Shown: positions 20,780 through 29,997, numbered from the stretch's first letter. The stretch: DNA of 64,000 bases from Pseudomonas schmalbachii (GCF_017589465.1 NZ_JAELYA010000001.1:620001-684000), one strand, 5' to 3'. The notes: a model not told the origin generated them from the letters alone. Made by a program: numbers and translations.

Positions 20780-21276
20780 CAGTTGGGTACTCCCGTGCTG
20801 CCGCTGCCGGGCGTGACGCCCTTGTGCGTGTGCCGGTCGTCGAGCACCTTGCCGTTACTGGTGATGGTGCCGGTAAAGGCGACGTCGCCGTCGATGCTGA
20901 TGGTCGGCGCACTGATGTTGAGCGCCTGCACGGCCTGCACCTGGACGCCATCGCGGCCGAGCTTCACCAGGTTGCCGAGATCGTCGGCGAGCGCGATCTC
21001 GCCCTCGGCGAGGGTCAGGTGGTAGCGGCGATCGGCCGAGGCGATGGCGATGCCCTGCTCGCGGTTGCCGTTGATGAAGGCGACGGCGAAGTCGGCCCCC
21101 GGCAGCGGCCGGCTGTACAGGCCGTAATGGGTCATGTACTCGACGCCGTCGCAGAGTTCCTTGTCGAGAACCTCGACCTGCAGCTGCATGCGCTGTCCGG
21201 CATCGTCCGAGCGGCGCAGCACGGCGCGGGCGAAGGACATGGCCACCGCATGGGCCAGGCGCCGGAGCTCGCTCAT
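20779..21276 (-). CDS. Phage baseplate assembly protein V / Mu gp45 (tail spike hub)
   Basis: A 165-residue protein from ATG 21276. It opens RRLAHAVAMSFARAVLR and contains GDVAFTGTITSNGKVLDDRHTHKGV, the beta-helical tip segment with the His-x-His metal site typical of the gp45/gpV spike. It pierces the outer membrane at contraction. A longer same-frame reading to 22107 is only the shadow of the gpP gene. Confidence 0.9.
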   Translation of the reverse strand: MSELRRLAHAVAMSFARAVLRRSDDAGQRMQLQVEVLDKELCDGVEYMTHYGLYSRPLPGADFAVAFINGNREQGIAIASADRRYHLTLAEGEIALADDLGNLVKLGRDGVQVQAVQALNISAPTISIDGDVAFTGTITSNGKVLDDRHTHKGVTPGSGSTGVPN

Positions 21277-22442
21277 TTCTTCACCCCCTTCGGCTCCGGC
21301 GGCGGATCCTCGAGGCCGACCCCTTCCGCCCAGATGTTGCGCCCCTTGTTCTTGCCCCTGCCCTTCTTCTGCCGCGCCTGCGACTTCTCGGCATCCGGTG
21401 GCTCCGGTTCGAAGGCCTGCGGGCTGATCAGCTCGAGGACGGTGGTGGTGCCATCGCTCGGCGAGCGAGTGAACGTGACCTGGCGGATTAGCATCTCGCC
21501 GTCCATGCGCAGCCACTCCGAACGCACCTGGACCAGCAAATTCGGCCGCCAGAGATCGCCAGTCAGGCCGAACTGCCGCCAGCCGAACACGGCCACGGAG
21601 GCGACCGCGCTCTGCCCGAGGCGGCTGTTCGCTTCCCAGTTGACCCGTTCCTGCACACTGGCTGGCGTGCCTCCAGCCTCGGCGATGATCAGCAGCGGCC
21701 GGTAGCGCGGGATCTCGCTGTCGGTCGTGCTGGCCCGCAGGTGCGCCTCGCCCTCGCCGGAGGTCGTCGCCGAGTAGGCCGCCTGCGCCTTGCCGATGTA
21801 CTCGCTGAAGCGCTGCGAGTGGTCGATCGTGCCGTCGGCGCCCTTGATGTTCTCGCCCTGCACCAGGGCGGCGGCGGCGCGGGTGTTGCCCGTACGGGTC
21901 AGCAGCAGGTTCCCGGTGCCGTCCGGCATGCAGAGGATCTTGCGCTGCCGCGCGTAGCGGCTGATGGCCTCGAATGCCGTCTCGCCCTGCTGCAGCTTGA
22001 TGGTCTGGAACTTGTCGCCGACGCTGACACCCTGGTCGACGCGCACACTGACGCCGAACGGTTTGGCGAGGATCTGCGCGAACTGCAGGAGGTCGAGGTT
22101 CGTCCACTGGTCCGGGTCATGCACGGCCGAGCAGTCGATCATATCCGAGGTGCGGTCGCGGCCCTGGACGTTGATCGCGTGACTGGTGACGTCGAAGGAC
22201 GGGCGGAAGATATTGACGTAGCCACTGATCATCGATTCGCCGCCGAGGCGGATTTCGCACTCGTCGTCGGGCAGGATCGGCCAGGCGTCCAGCTGGGCAG
22301 CGAGACTGCCCTGCCCCTCCCATCGCTCGGTCAGGTCGACGGTGAACGCGCCCGAGGCGGCATCGATCGCCATCGTCACGCCGATCGAGGTCCAGCCGGC
22401 ATAGATGCGGCCGTTGACGAGGAGCTCCAGGTCGTCAGCCAT
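21273..22442 (-). CDS. Mu gpP-like tail protein / baseplate hub
   Basis: A 389-residue protein similar to Mu gpP (T4 gp27-like hub): LELLVNGRIYAGWTSIGVTMAID, GYVNIFRPSFD, then GKAQAAYSATTSGEGEAHLRA. The C-terminal 40 residues are Lys/Arg/Pro-rich. It connects the tube to the spike. It overlaps gpN by 8 bases and gp45 by 4. Confidence 0.9.
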   Translation of the reverse strand: MADDLELLVNGRIYAGWTSIGVTMAIDAASGAFTVDLTERWEGQGSLAAQLDAWPILPDDECEIRLGGESMISGYVNIFRPSFDVTSHAINVQGRDRTSDMIDCSAVHDPDQWTNLDLLQFAQILAKPFGVSVRVDQGVSVGDKFQTIKLQQGETAFEAISRYARQRKILCMPDGTGNLLLTRTGNTRAAAALVQGENIKGADGTIDHSQRFSEYIGKAQAAYSATTSGEGEAHLRASTTDSEIPRYRPLLIIAEAGGTPASVQERVNWEANSRLGQSAVASVAVFGWRQFGLTGDLWRPNLLVQVRSEWLRMDGEMLIRQVTFTRSPSDGTTTVLELISPQAFEPEPPDAEKSQARQKKGRGKNKGRNIWAEGVGLEDPPPEPKGVKK

Positions 22443-23625
22443 CGGCCAGCACCTCGAGCGGCTCGCGGCCTACCAGGAAGCCGGGATGGCGGATGCGGTT
22501 TCGCGTGGCAATCTCGTCGGCGCGCGAGGCGTCGGCGTAGAGGGTCTGTGCCACCTTGAGCGACGGCTGCGTGATGTTGGGCGCGTAGACCACCAGCTGC
22601 GGCAACTGCTGGTCCGGCTGCGGAATGCCGGTGGCCACCTCCGCATGCAGGTCGCCGAGGGCGGTGTAGACCTCGTCGGAGGTAGTCCGCTCCTGCTCGG
22701 CATCGATCGCCGCATCGAGCTCGTTGCGCGTGTCGCGGGCCTCATCAAGGCTGTCGAAGTCCTTCTCGACGGCGACGATCGCCGCCTCGCTCAGCGAATC
22801 CAGCCGGACCAGGTCCTGCAGGGCGTCGTAGTTGATCTTCTCCTGCTGCCGGCTCGGCGTGTCGACGGGGCCGGTCCATGGCTTCTGGAATTCCTGCACA
22901 GCGGCCGACAGCACCGGCCCGGCATTGCTGCCGAAGGCCAGACGGATCTCGCGGAATACGTCCTGCAGGGCGCCGCCGAGGTTCTGCGGGTTCCTCGCCA
23001 GCACGCCGGCGGTGCTGCTGATCGCCTTGACCTTGGCGTTGTAGCGGCTGATCGCCAGGATACTGCCGAGCAGGGTGAAGCCCGGCGAGGACAGGAAGCC
23101 TGTGATGGTGTGCACCACCGCGACCGCCGACTGCAGGACAAAGCCGGGAAAGCCCTCTGTCAGGAACTGCTCGACGAAGGCGCCAAGACTGGCCGTCTCG
23201 AGGTCTATCGCTGCGCCGCTGACGGCGTTGACGCTGTCGACCATCGAACGCGGGAACGATGCCTCGCCGGCCTCGATGAACGTCATGCTGATCCGGCAGT
23301 AGGCGAGCTCACCCTCGCTCTCGCTGACCCGCAGGCCGTCGCAGCTGACAGTCAACTCGCCGCGATAGGGATGCACCAGGGTGGCGGCACCCACGCCCTC
23401 GCAGGCATCGATCAAGGCGTCTCGGGCGAGGTGGTAATCCGGCCCGAGTAGGTAGCCGTCGACGGTGAAACGGCGCGCCTTGCGGCCGTTGTCCTCGGTA
23501 TAGGGAATGTCGCGCTGCGCATGCTCATGTGTGATCAGGCGCCGACCATAGTCTGCGTCGGCTGTCGAAACGTAGAACGCCGCCCCGCGGAAGGACGCTT
23601 TTCGGTAGTTGTCCAGCCATGACAT
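22435..23625 (-). CDS. DNA circularisation protein N / Mu gpN baseplate-proximal protein
   Basis: A 396-residue protein beginning with the conserved SWLDNYRKASFRGAAFYV of the gpN/DNA-circulation family. In Mu this is a tail protein at the tube-baseplate junction. It follows the tail fibre assembly gene by 10 bases and overlaps the gpP gene by 8 bases. Confidence 0.9.
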   Translation of the reverse strand: MSWLDNYRKASFRGAAFYVSTADADYGRRLITHEHAQRDIPYTEDNGRKARRFTVDGYLLGPDYHLARDALIDACEGVGAATLVHPYRGELTVSCDGLRVSESEGELAYCRISMTFIEAGEASFPRSMVDSVNAVSGAAIDLETASLGAFVEQFLTEGFPGFVLQSAVAVVHTITGFLSSPGFTLLGSILAISRYNAKVKAISSTAGVLARNPQNLGGALQDVFREIRLAFGSNAGPVLSAAVQEFQKPWTGPVDTPSRQQEKINYDALQDLVRLDSLSEAAIVAVEKDFDSLDEARDTRNELDAAIDAEQERTTSDEVYTALGDLHAEVATGIPQPDQQLPQLVVYAPNITQPSLKVAQTLYADASRADEIATRNRIRHPGFLVGREPLEVLADG

Positions 23626-23635
23626 GTCGCGCCCC

Positions 23636-24040
23636 TTATGCCGGCGGCGTCGGCCATTCGATGTTGTCTGGCCAGCCTGCAGAAGTGGGGAGGCGGTTCA
23701 GGGCGATCCGGTAGCGCTTCCATTCCTGCAGCGCGATTACCTCCTCCGGCGAGGCCTCGCCCAGATCGACCGCGTCCTGCAGGGGGGCGACGTGCATCGA
23801 GGCCTCGACGAGCAATTGCTGCCGTTTCGCTTCTGCCATCACCTTGACTTGTTCAGGAGTCGGTGGCGGTGGGTCGGTTAATACCGGATAGCCATTCGCG
23901 TCAGGAGTTATTTGCTTGCCGGTGCTGTTACCGATAAGCAAGGCCTGCCACTCTTCATCGCTAACTTCAATTGCATCGACTGGCAATGGATCATGAATCG
24001 CCGGATCAAAAAAGCCGCGCTCCTTTGCCGAATAATACAT
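23636..24040 (-). CDS. Tail fibre assembly chaperone
   Basis: A 134-residue protein of the Caudo_TAP type: MYYSAKERGFFD near the start, DPPPPTPEQ in the middle and EWKRYRIALNRLPTSAGWPDNIEWP near the end. It helps fold and attach the fibre encoded 8 bases upstream. The 5' part is AT-richer than the 3' part, a typical recombination pattern at fibre genes. Confidence 0.88.
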   Translation of the reverse strand: MYYSAKERGFFDPAIHDPLPVDAIEVSDEEWQALLIGNSTGKQITPDANGYPVLTDPPPPTPEQVKVMAEAKRQQLLVEASMHVAPLQDAVDLGEASPEEVIALQEWKRYRIALNRLPTSAGWPDNIEWPTPPA

Positions 24041-24048
24041 ATTGCCTC

Positions 24049-24888
24049 CTAGTTCCCGATCGCAAACCAGCAGACATTCACCGCACCACGCGAACCGGCC
24101 AAGTATCCGCCTATATTAAATTGAGTTTTTCTGCTTGCTATATAGTTAGCACTCATACAATAAGCAGCAACAGATGGTGACTCACCAACATACGGCGCAA
24201 CAAAATATTCCCACGGTGAGTTAGGGAAGGCGATCGGCAAAGTAACAACCACGTCTCCCGAGGCGCTTGTCAATGTTGTCCCCCACTGCCAATAAACACC
24301 GCTTGGGAACTTTTGATAACCTGGCACGCCTTGCTGCGACCTAAAGGCAAACGACGACGACAATTGCATGGAGCCAACCGCCGCCCATAATCCAGGCGTG
24401 CCGTAATTTGTAATACGTATCCAGTCGCCATTACGCAGAATTATTGGCGTTTGCGGCGTGCCAATTGCTGTAATTCCATCCCCAGCAGACGGAACAATTG
24501 TTACCGGGTTAGCATCGGTAGAAAACGATTGAATTTCGAATGCATCGCCTATGCGAGTTGTTGCCATAGCCGGCAGAGTAATTGTCACCGGCGCACCAGC
24601 GCCAACTAGAATTTTTCGATTAGCATCAGCGGCAGTTAAAGCTACAGGTCCAGCGGATATAATTTTACCGTTTGAATAACCGCCGCGTAGGTTATAAATA
24701 CCGCTTAAAACTTGATCTTGTTTTGATTTGTCTGGGGCAATACCGGCCGCAGTGAGAATACTCAACAATTCCGCCTGCACGTCATTGCACCAGTTATCCG
24801 TGACGGTCGTCGCGGCGACCCCGGCAGCCGGATCCCCTTCGGTGAACTTGTTATCTGCGGTCGCACCTGGACCGTCGATTGGATACAT
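24049..24888 (-). CDS. Tail fibre / receptor-binding protein
   Basis: A 279-residue protein. The N-terminus (MYPIDGPGATADNKFTEGDPAAGVAATTVTDNWCND) matches phage tail proteins that attach to the baseplate. The C-terminal GYQKFPSGVYWQWG...VVVTLPIAFPNSPWEY...NVCWFAIGN is the gp53-like receptor-binding end. The coding sequence is clearly AT-richer than all flanking structural genes, suggesting recent exchange. It is oddly placed, between tape measure and gpN rather than after gp48. Confidence 0.85.
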   Translation of the reverse strand: MYPIDGPGATADNKFTEGDPAAGVAATTVTDNWCNDVQAELLSILTAAGIAPDKSKQDQVLSGIYNLRGGYSNGKIISAGPVALTAADANRKILVGAGAPVTITLPAMATTRIGDAFEIQSFSTDANPVTIVPSAGDGITAIGTPQTPIILRNGDWIRITNYGTPGLWAAVGSMQLSSSFAFRSQQGVPGYQKFPSGVYWQWGTTLTSASGDVVVTLPIAFPNSPWEYFVAPYVGESPSVAAYCMSANYIASRKTQFNIGGYLAGSRGAVNVCWFAIGN

Positions 24889-24900
24889 ATGCGCTCCTCG

Positions 24901-26682
24901 TCAGCCAGTCGGCCGCATGGAATAGCCGATGTTGGTATCGAATCGGGCGCCTTTGCTGCCCTCGGTCTGTAGGCGCGTCCCAGGCGGGGCGTTGTTCAGG
25001 TCGACCGTGACCTTGACCTCCTGCGGCTGAGCCTTCAGCTGGGCGACCTGCTGGGCGAGTACGGAAGGTGCGGTCGTCGGTGGTCGCGGGAATATCAATG
25101 GCGCGGCCAGAGCGCCGGCGCCACCGGCACCACCTGGACCGCCCGCCCCACCTTCGCCGCCGGGTGCGCCTGGGAGGCCGCCGCCCATGAGGTTCGCCGG
25201 CTGGTTCAGGCCGGCAGCCATCCCGGCACCAGGTGCGCCACCCTCGAGGCCGATGAATTGCTTCAGCCAGCCGGGGATGATCGATTGGATGGCGGCCACC
25301 GCCGCACGGAACTTGTCGCCGAGTACCTTCGCCAGATCCCAGCCGGTCAGGTACTTGATCAGCCCGGTGAAAGCCTCGTACATCAGCGTGACCGGGTTGA
25401 ACTGTTTCCACAGCTCCAGCAAGCCGGACAGCAGCCCGTCCTTGAAAGCCGCCTTCACCTCGTCGAACTTGGCCGACAGGCGTGCGGTGATCTGGTCCCA
25501 GTTCTTGTAGATGACCACAGCCAGCCCGGCGATGGCGGCGATCGCGGTCAGCACCAGGCCGACCGGCGTCGTCAGCATCACTGCACCGAGTTTGACGAAG
25601 GCGCCGATCAGGGCACCCACCGACTGCACCAGGGCGCCGCCGATCAGCACGGCCAGCGTGCCGAGGACCAGGTTCAGCCAGCCGACCTTGTCGCCGATCC
25701 AGCTGATCACCTTCGCCACTGGCCCGAGCACGTTGCCGAGATCCCTGAAGGCGGCGACCAGTTGCTCGATTCGGTCCGGCAGGCCGGCGGCAAACTGCGT
25801 CGCCCATTCCTTTATCTGCGGGAGGTTGGCGACGATTACCTCGCGGAACGCATCAGCGAGTTTCGTCAGGATCGGAATCACCGCCGCGCCAACTGTGTTG
25901 CGCAGCCCACGGAATACGTCGGACAGCTTGTCCAGGCTGTCGCCGAAGTCATCGCCCTTGGCGACCGCCTCGTTGTCCAGCACCAGGCCAAGGCGCCGCG
26001 CCTCGGCGGACATGTCCGCCAGCCCGGCGGCGCCATCCTTGAGGGTCGGGATCAGCTTGACGCCGGCATCGCCGAACAGCCGGGAGGCGGCGGCCGCGCG
26101 CAGCTGCGGATCCTTCATCTGCTGCAGGCGGTCGGCGATCTGCGGGAGGATCTGTTCCAGCGAGCGAGCCGAGCCGTCGGCATTCTTCACCGCGATCCGC
26201 CAGCCGCGCAGCACATCCTTTGCCTTGCCCTGGCCGGCCGCGGCAAGGCCGACATTCTTCGACAGGGTTTTCAGGCTGCTCGCCAGTTCCTCATTGGACA
26301 CGCCGTTCTGGTTGGCGGCGAAGCGCCACTCCTGCAGCTTCTCGGCGCTGACGTCCAGCGAGGCAGCGAGGTCATTCAGTTCGCCGGCGTAGTCGGCCGT
26401 TTCCTTGGCCAGCGCCACCAGCGTCCCGCCGACCAGCGTCGCCGCGCCGGCCACCGCCGCGCCGATGGTGGCGATCCGTCCGACAAGCCCGCTGAGCGCT
26501 TTCCCGACACCGCCAATCGCGCCGGTCAGTTGGCCGAAGCCGACCTTCTGGCCGATGGCCGCAAGCCGGCTGGTGATCGGCGCAAAAGCCTTCGAGATCC
26601 CGGCCGCCGCCTTGCGCAGCGGCGCGGTGAACTGATCGACCGCCTTGATGACGATGTCTAGGCTGTACTGCTTGTCTGCCAT
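24901..26682 (-). CDS. Tail tape measure protein
   Basis: A 593-residue protein: an N-terminal LDIVIKAVDQFTAPLRKAAAGISKAF of the Mu-type tape measure family, hydrophobic membrane-active segments at about 285-330 (VLGTLAVLIGGALVQSVGALIG...VGLVLTAIAAIAGLAVVIYK) and a Gly/Ala-rich C-terminus. It sets tail length and helps DNA pass the membrane. It begins inside the 3' end of the frameshifted chaperone. Confidence 0.92.
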   Translation of the reverse strand: MADKQYSLDIVIKAVDQFTAPLRKAAAGISKAFAPITSRLAAIGQKVGFGQLTGAIGGVGKALSGLVGRIATIGAAVAGAATLVGGTLVALAKETADYAGELNDLAASLDVSAEKLQEWRFAANQNGVSNEELASSLKTLSKNVGLAAAGQGKAKDVLRGWRIAVKNADGSARSLEQILPQIADRLQQMKDPQLRAAAASRLFGDAGVKLIPTLKDGAAGLADMSAEARRLGLVLDNEAVAKGDDFGDSLDKLSDVFRGLRNTVGAAVIPILTKLADAFREVIVANLPQIKEWATQFAAGLPDRIEQLVAAFRDLGNVLGPVAKVISWIGDKVGWLNLVLGTLAVLIGGALVQSVGALIGAFVKLGAVMLTTPVGLVLTAIAAIAGLAVVIYKNWDQITARLSAKFDEVKAAFKDGLLSGLLELWKQFNPVTLMYEAFTGLIKYLTGWDLAKVLGDKFRAAVAAIQSIIPGWLKQFIGLEGGAPGAGMAAGLNQPANLMGGGLPGAPGGEGGAGGPGGAGGAGALAAPLIFPRPPTTAPSVLAQQVAQLKAQPQEVKVTVDLNNAPPGTRLQTEGSKGARFDTNIGYSMRPTG

Positions 26683-27064
26683 CTTGCCCAGTCCTCCGCC
26701 CGTTTGAACCAGAACATCAGGTCATCCGCCGTCATTCGGTCGATCTCGCTGGGCTGGATATGTAGGGCGCCGGCCAGGGCGGCGCCGATGTCGGCATAGT
26801 TCAGCGGCCAGCGGGCAAAATCTTTGCGAGGTGTTCCGAGATCGCGTCCAGGTCCTCGCCGTCGAGTTCGTCGATCACCGCCTTCGGCTGGCCGCTGATG
26901 CGCTCGATCAGGTGGCCGAGCTCGTCGGTGGTGATGTGCTGCAGATCGGGGATCTGCCGCAGATGCTTGAACTTCACCCGTTTCAGGGTCAGTTCGGTGA
27001 TCGTCTCCGAGCCGAACTGGATCGGCTCGATCAGAGGCACGGTAACGCTCTGCAGCCTGGACAT
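26658..27064 (-). CDS. Frameshifted tail assembly chaperone (gp41-gp42 type fusion)
   Basis: The gp41-like gene stops at 26801, but a -1 frame continues without a start codon from the overlap around 26816-26827 (GCAAAGATTTTG in the gene's sense) through LNYADIGAALAGALHIQPSEIDRMTADDLMFWF to a stop at 26658, 25 bases into the tape measure gene. Paired chaperones made by programmed frameshifting just before the tape measure gene are conserved in tailed phages. The exact slip point is not certain. Confidence 0.65.
26801..27064 (-). CDS. Phage tail assembly chaperone, Mu gp41 type
   Basis: An 87-residue protein: VTVPLIEPIQFGSETITELTLKRVKFKHLR...IERISGQPKAVIDELDGEDLDAI, the tail assembly protein family. 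It starts one base after the tube gene stop. It chaperones the tape measure protein and is also the N-terminal part of a longer frameshift product. Confidence 0.88.
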   Translation of the reverse strand: MSRLQSVTVPLIEPIQFGSETITELTLKRVKFKHLRQIPDLQHITTDELGHLIERISGQPKAVIDELDGEDLDAISEHLAKILPAGR

Positions 27065-27424
27065 TCAGCGGATCTCCTCGGCGCTCATGCCTTCGAAGCG
27101 CACCGTCTGGTTACCCTCTTCCGTGTTGCCGGTGCCGTCGCTGGCTTCCACGGCGTTGCGCAAAGCGATCAGCTTGCCGTTGGCCAACTGCAGCGTGACC
27201 GTGGCGTTCGTGACGTTACGGATCTTCTCCATGCTGATCTCCGCGCTGTCGGTAATTTCACCCTCGATATAGGGGACCTGCGGCAGCTCCTTGTAGCCGT
27301 GGATCCCGTCGGCGCCGACGACCATCTCTTTCTTGTTGGCGCCGAGGTTGTAGGAGAAGTTGCCCTTCGCGTCGTAGCTCTCGCCGTCGATCTTCAGGCT
27401 GATGATGCCGCCCACTCGTGCCAT
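27065..27424 (-). CDS. Tail tube protein (Mu gpM)
   Basis: A 119-residue tube protein: GGIISLKIDGESYDAKGNFSYNLG and VTNATVTLQLANGKLIALRNAV match the Mu-like tube family. It forms the inner tube inside the sheath. It is 15 bases after the sheath gene. Confidence 0.92.
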   Translation of the reverse strand: MARVGGIISLKIDGESYDAKGNFSYNLGANKKEMVVGADGIHGYKELPQVPYIEGEITDSAEISMEKIRNVTNATVTLQLANGKLIALRNAVEASDGTGNTEEGNQTVRFEGMSAEEIR

Positions 27425-27439
27425 GGTTGCCGTCCTCCC

Positions 27440-28909
27440 TCAGAGCCGGAACTGAATCTTGACTGCGACCACCCGCAGGGCGTTGACCAGGTCGGGCGGA
27501 AGCAGCATGTCGAGCCGGTTCGGGTCGGACAGGTTGCGTTCGCTGATCAGGTCCTGCTTGAACTGGTCGGCGTTCTCCACCAGACCGAGCAGTTCCCATT
27601 CGCGGAAGCGGTTGAGCGCTTCGGCCGCCATGGTCTTCGGCGTGACCACCTGCTGCCCCGGGCCGTAGCGGGTGCCGTCGTCGGCCAACTTCGAGCGCGG
27701 GTATTTACGGCGAACGAGATCGGCCCAGTCGTGACGGATATACATGACAGTGAACAGCGTCTCGACGTCGAGGTAGCTGAAGTCCTCGGCGCCGGCGGCA
27801 TTCTGCTGGTAGGTGGTGATCAGTCGTTCAGCGACCATGTCGGCGACCACGACCTTTGTCGTCGCGATGCCGTCGAACAGCAGGCTGTTGCGCTCGGCAT
27901 CGGTCAACTTGTCGCCGGTCTGCGGCGGCAGGCACCAGGCGTAGTTGATGTTCTGCAGCGGGCGGGCCGGATCGATTGCCGCATATTTCGCAGCGATGGC
28001 CATCGTCTCGGCGGCCTTCTCCCAGTTCGGCATCGGCTCATAGCTGGCATGAGGCAACCCCAGATGCGGCGAGTTGTGCAGCGCGCCGATGCTGGCCAGC
28101 TCCCCCACCGTGCCGCGCACCGCGCCGAAGGCATGCGCCTCGATCTCGCGATCCCAGGCGAAGCGGCTGGCAAGCTCGTTCTCCAGCTCGCTCAGGTTGG
28201 CTTCGTCGGTATAGCCGACCGCCCAGACCTGGAACCATTCCTGGCCGATGGCGGCCAGCGCGTTGGCGATATCCGGGTTGCCGGTACCGCCCGTGAACGC
28301 GGTCGTCGCCACGGTCAGCCCGGCCGGCAACGCCTGGCCGTCGAAGTAGTTGGCGCGCACGTCGAGGCCGTTGCCGGCTTCCCCGGTGTTCTTCGCCGTC
28401 AGCGTCACCACCTCCGCGGCGGCGGCAGCCGTCACCGGCAGATTCGCATTGCTGGTGATGGCAGCGGCGATCTTGGTCGCCACGGCCGCTGCCGCATCCC
28501 CAGAACCGACGCCGACATCGACCCGGCGCCCTGCGACGAACAGGTACAGCGTGCCGGCAGCCGTCGCCGTGCCGCCGACCGTCACGGTCGCGGTCGCTGC
28601 GGCGCCGGCGGCGGAGTCCTCCAGCGGCATCGCGTGCAGTTCCGTGTAGGTGTCCTGCGCCATGGCGGCGCGGACCATGCCGGCGAGCATGCTGCCGGGA
28701 CCGAACAACGCATCGGCCTGGGCCACGCTGGTCACGCGCACCAGTTTCTCCGCAACCGCGCTGCCGCCGGCGGTTTTCGAGCCGATGATCAAGCGCCGGT
28801 AGGTGATGCCCTGCGGGCCACGCACTGCCTGGCTATTGTCGACTTCGGAATAGACCCCGGGCTTGCGCAGGCTGGCCGGTCCCGGAATGGTGTCGAAGGA
28901 GATGGGCAT
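27440..28909 (-). CDS. Tail sheath protein (Mu gpL)
   Basis: A 489-residue contractile sheath: it starts MPISFDTIPGPASLRKPGVYSEVDNS and contains the sheath core AYEPMPNWEKAAETMAIAAK and the C-terminal NPDRLDMLLPPDLVNALRVVAVKIQF. An inserted Ala/Thr/Val-rich domain (about 105-205) is on the outer surface in this group. Its presence makes the phage a myovirus-type particle. Confidence 0.95.
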   Translation of the reverse strand: MPISFDTIPGPASLRKPGVYSEVDNSQAVRGPQGITYRRLIIGSKTAGGSAVAEKLVRVTSVAQADALFGPGSMLAGMVRAAMAQDTYTELHAMPLEDSAAGAAATATVTVGGTATAAGTLYLFVAGRRVDVGVGSGDAAAAVATKIAAAITSNANLPVTAAAAAEVVTLTAKNTGEAGNGLDVRANYFDGQALPAGLTVATTAFTGGTGNPDIANALAAIGQEWFQVWAVGYTDEANLSELENELASRFAWDREIEAHAFGAVRGTVGELASIGALHNSPHLGLPHASYEPMPNWEKAAETMAIAAKYAAIDPARPLQNINYAWCLPPQTGDKLTDAERNSLLFDGIATTKVVVADMVAERLITTYQQNAAGAEDFSYLDVETLFTVMYIRHDWADLVRRKYPRSKLADDGTRYGPGQQVVTPKTMAAEALNRFREWELLGLVENADQFKQDLISERNLSDPNRLDMLLPPDLVNALRVVAVKIQFRL

Positions 28910-28910
28910 G

Positions 28911-29111
28911 TCATTCGCCTCCCTTGTTCTGGCTGGACGCGGACTTCGGCGCGGCGGGCTTGTTCGCCACGACCACCACGTCGCCGGCCTTGATCAGACG
29001 GCGCCAGTAACTGTCGAGCTCAACGCGTTCGCCATCCGGCGAGAGCAGCTGGAAATCGCCCGGCCGGCGCACGCGGCGTCCCTCGGCGGGTTTCACGGTC
29101 GCGGTAGTCAT
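28911..29111 (-). CDS. DUF2635 small protein (Mu gp38-like)
   Basis: A 66-residue protein: TVKPAEGRRVRRPGDFQLLSPDGERV is the DUF2635 signature. It is always found just before the sheath gene in Mu-like tail clusters; its function is not known. It overlaps the gp37 gene by 4 bases. Confidence 0.88.
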   Translation of the reverse strand: MTTATVKPAEGRRVRRPGDFQLLSPDGERVELDSYWRRLIKAGDVVVVANKPAAPKSASSQNKGGE

Positions 29112-29665
29112 GGTCCGAGGTCCTCGATATGGGAGTGCGCCTGATCAGCCGGATCGGGCTGTTGGTTCTCCAGCGAGTAGTCCACCCAGACGCGCCGCAG
29201 CCATGGCAGGTCGGCCGCACTTTCCGCGGTGGGCTGGTCGTCCAGGTAGATGGCGTCGAACAGCAGCCGGGCGGCGCCGATGTTGAGGTCGCCGGCATCG
29301 CTGAAGTCCATGCTCGTGCTCTTGTAGATCAGGTCGTTGAGCAGCCCGCCGAGGGTGTCATCGGCAAGCATGAGGATTTCCACCTGGCGGCAGAGATTGT
29401 CGAGCTGGCTGTCGAGTGCGGCATTGCCCTCCACCAGGATCTCGATGGCGAGGTCGCAATGCCGCTCATAACGCCGCGGCGCGCTGTTGAAGAGGCCCGC
29501 GGTCTCGTTCAGGGTGTAGATGGCGATCGCTGGCAGCTCCGTCGCCCAGGCCTTCGACAGGAAAGGACTGGCCCGGGTCGAATAGACCGAGCCGCCCGCA
29601 CTGGTCTGGTTGAGCAACTGGGTGACCGCCTGCTGCCGGATCGCCTGCCGCGGGTGCATGCTCAT
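29108..29665 (-). CDS. Tail terminator-like protein (Gp37 / lambda U family)
   Basis: A 185-residue protein with LPAIAIYTLNETAG, YERHCDLAIEILVEG and a long middle helix, typical of minor proteins that cap the tail and join it to the head. It is coupled by overlaps to the adaptor gene (4 bases) and to the DUF2635 gene (4 bases). Confidence 0.75.
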   Translation of the reverse strand: MSMHPRQAIRQQAVTQLLNQTSAGGSVYSTRASPFLSKAWATELPAIAIYTLNETAGLFNSAPRRYERHCDLAIEILVEGNAALDSQLDNLCRQVEILMLADDTLGGLLNDLIYKSTSMDFSDAGDLNIGAARLLFDAIYLDDQPTAESAADLPWLRRVWVDYSLENQQPDPADQAHSHIEDLGP

Positions 29666-29994
29666 GCCCTCCGCAGGATCAGCACGGCGCCGGAGACGCC
29701 GTCCTGCTGGACATCGTCTATCCGGTACAGCACATCGCGGACGCGCACGGTATCGCGCCGTGTCGGCATGCCCGGCATATCCTGCAGGCGCACGCCGAGC
29801 GCGGGATTGGTGCTCGACACCACCGCCTGGGTCTCCGGATCGATGACCAGGTGCGCCTTATCGAACACGGCCCAGGGCAACCGCACGCCCTCGCCGACAC
29901 CGCCGACGAAGTAGGCCACCTCGTGGGTCTCCACCTCATCGAAGGTGCGGAGCGCGACGCCGAGCATGCGATCGGCCATCTGCTGCCAGGTCAT
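29662..29994 (-). CDS. Head-tail joining protein, FII-like
   Basis: A 110-residue protein with DTVRVRDVLYRIDDVQQDGVSGAVLIL, the beta-rich core of lambda FII-like adaptors that dock the tail to the filled head. Gene order (DUF2190, this, Gp37) fits. Confidence 0.75.
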   Translation of the reverse strand: MTWQQMADRMLGVALRTFDEVETHEVAYFVGGVGEGVRLPWAVFDKAHLVIDPETQAVVSSTNPALGVRLQDMPGMPTRRDTVRVRDVLYRIDDVQQDGVSGAVLILRRA

Positions 29995-29997
29995 GGC

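Noticed and set aside
24851-25807. Long second minus-strand frame within the tape measure gene
   Set aside because: Arg/Gly/Asp repeats typical of an out-of-frame reading; the true frame has tape measure motifs.
26831-28993. A 720-codon plus-strand open frame
   Set aside because: It is the mirror of the sheath, tube and chaperone genes, which have strong matches on the minus strand.
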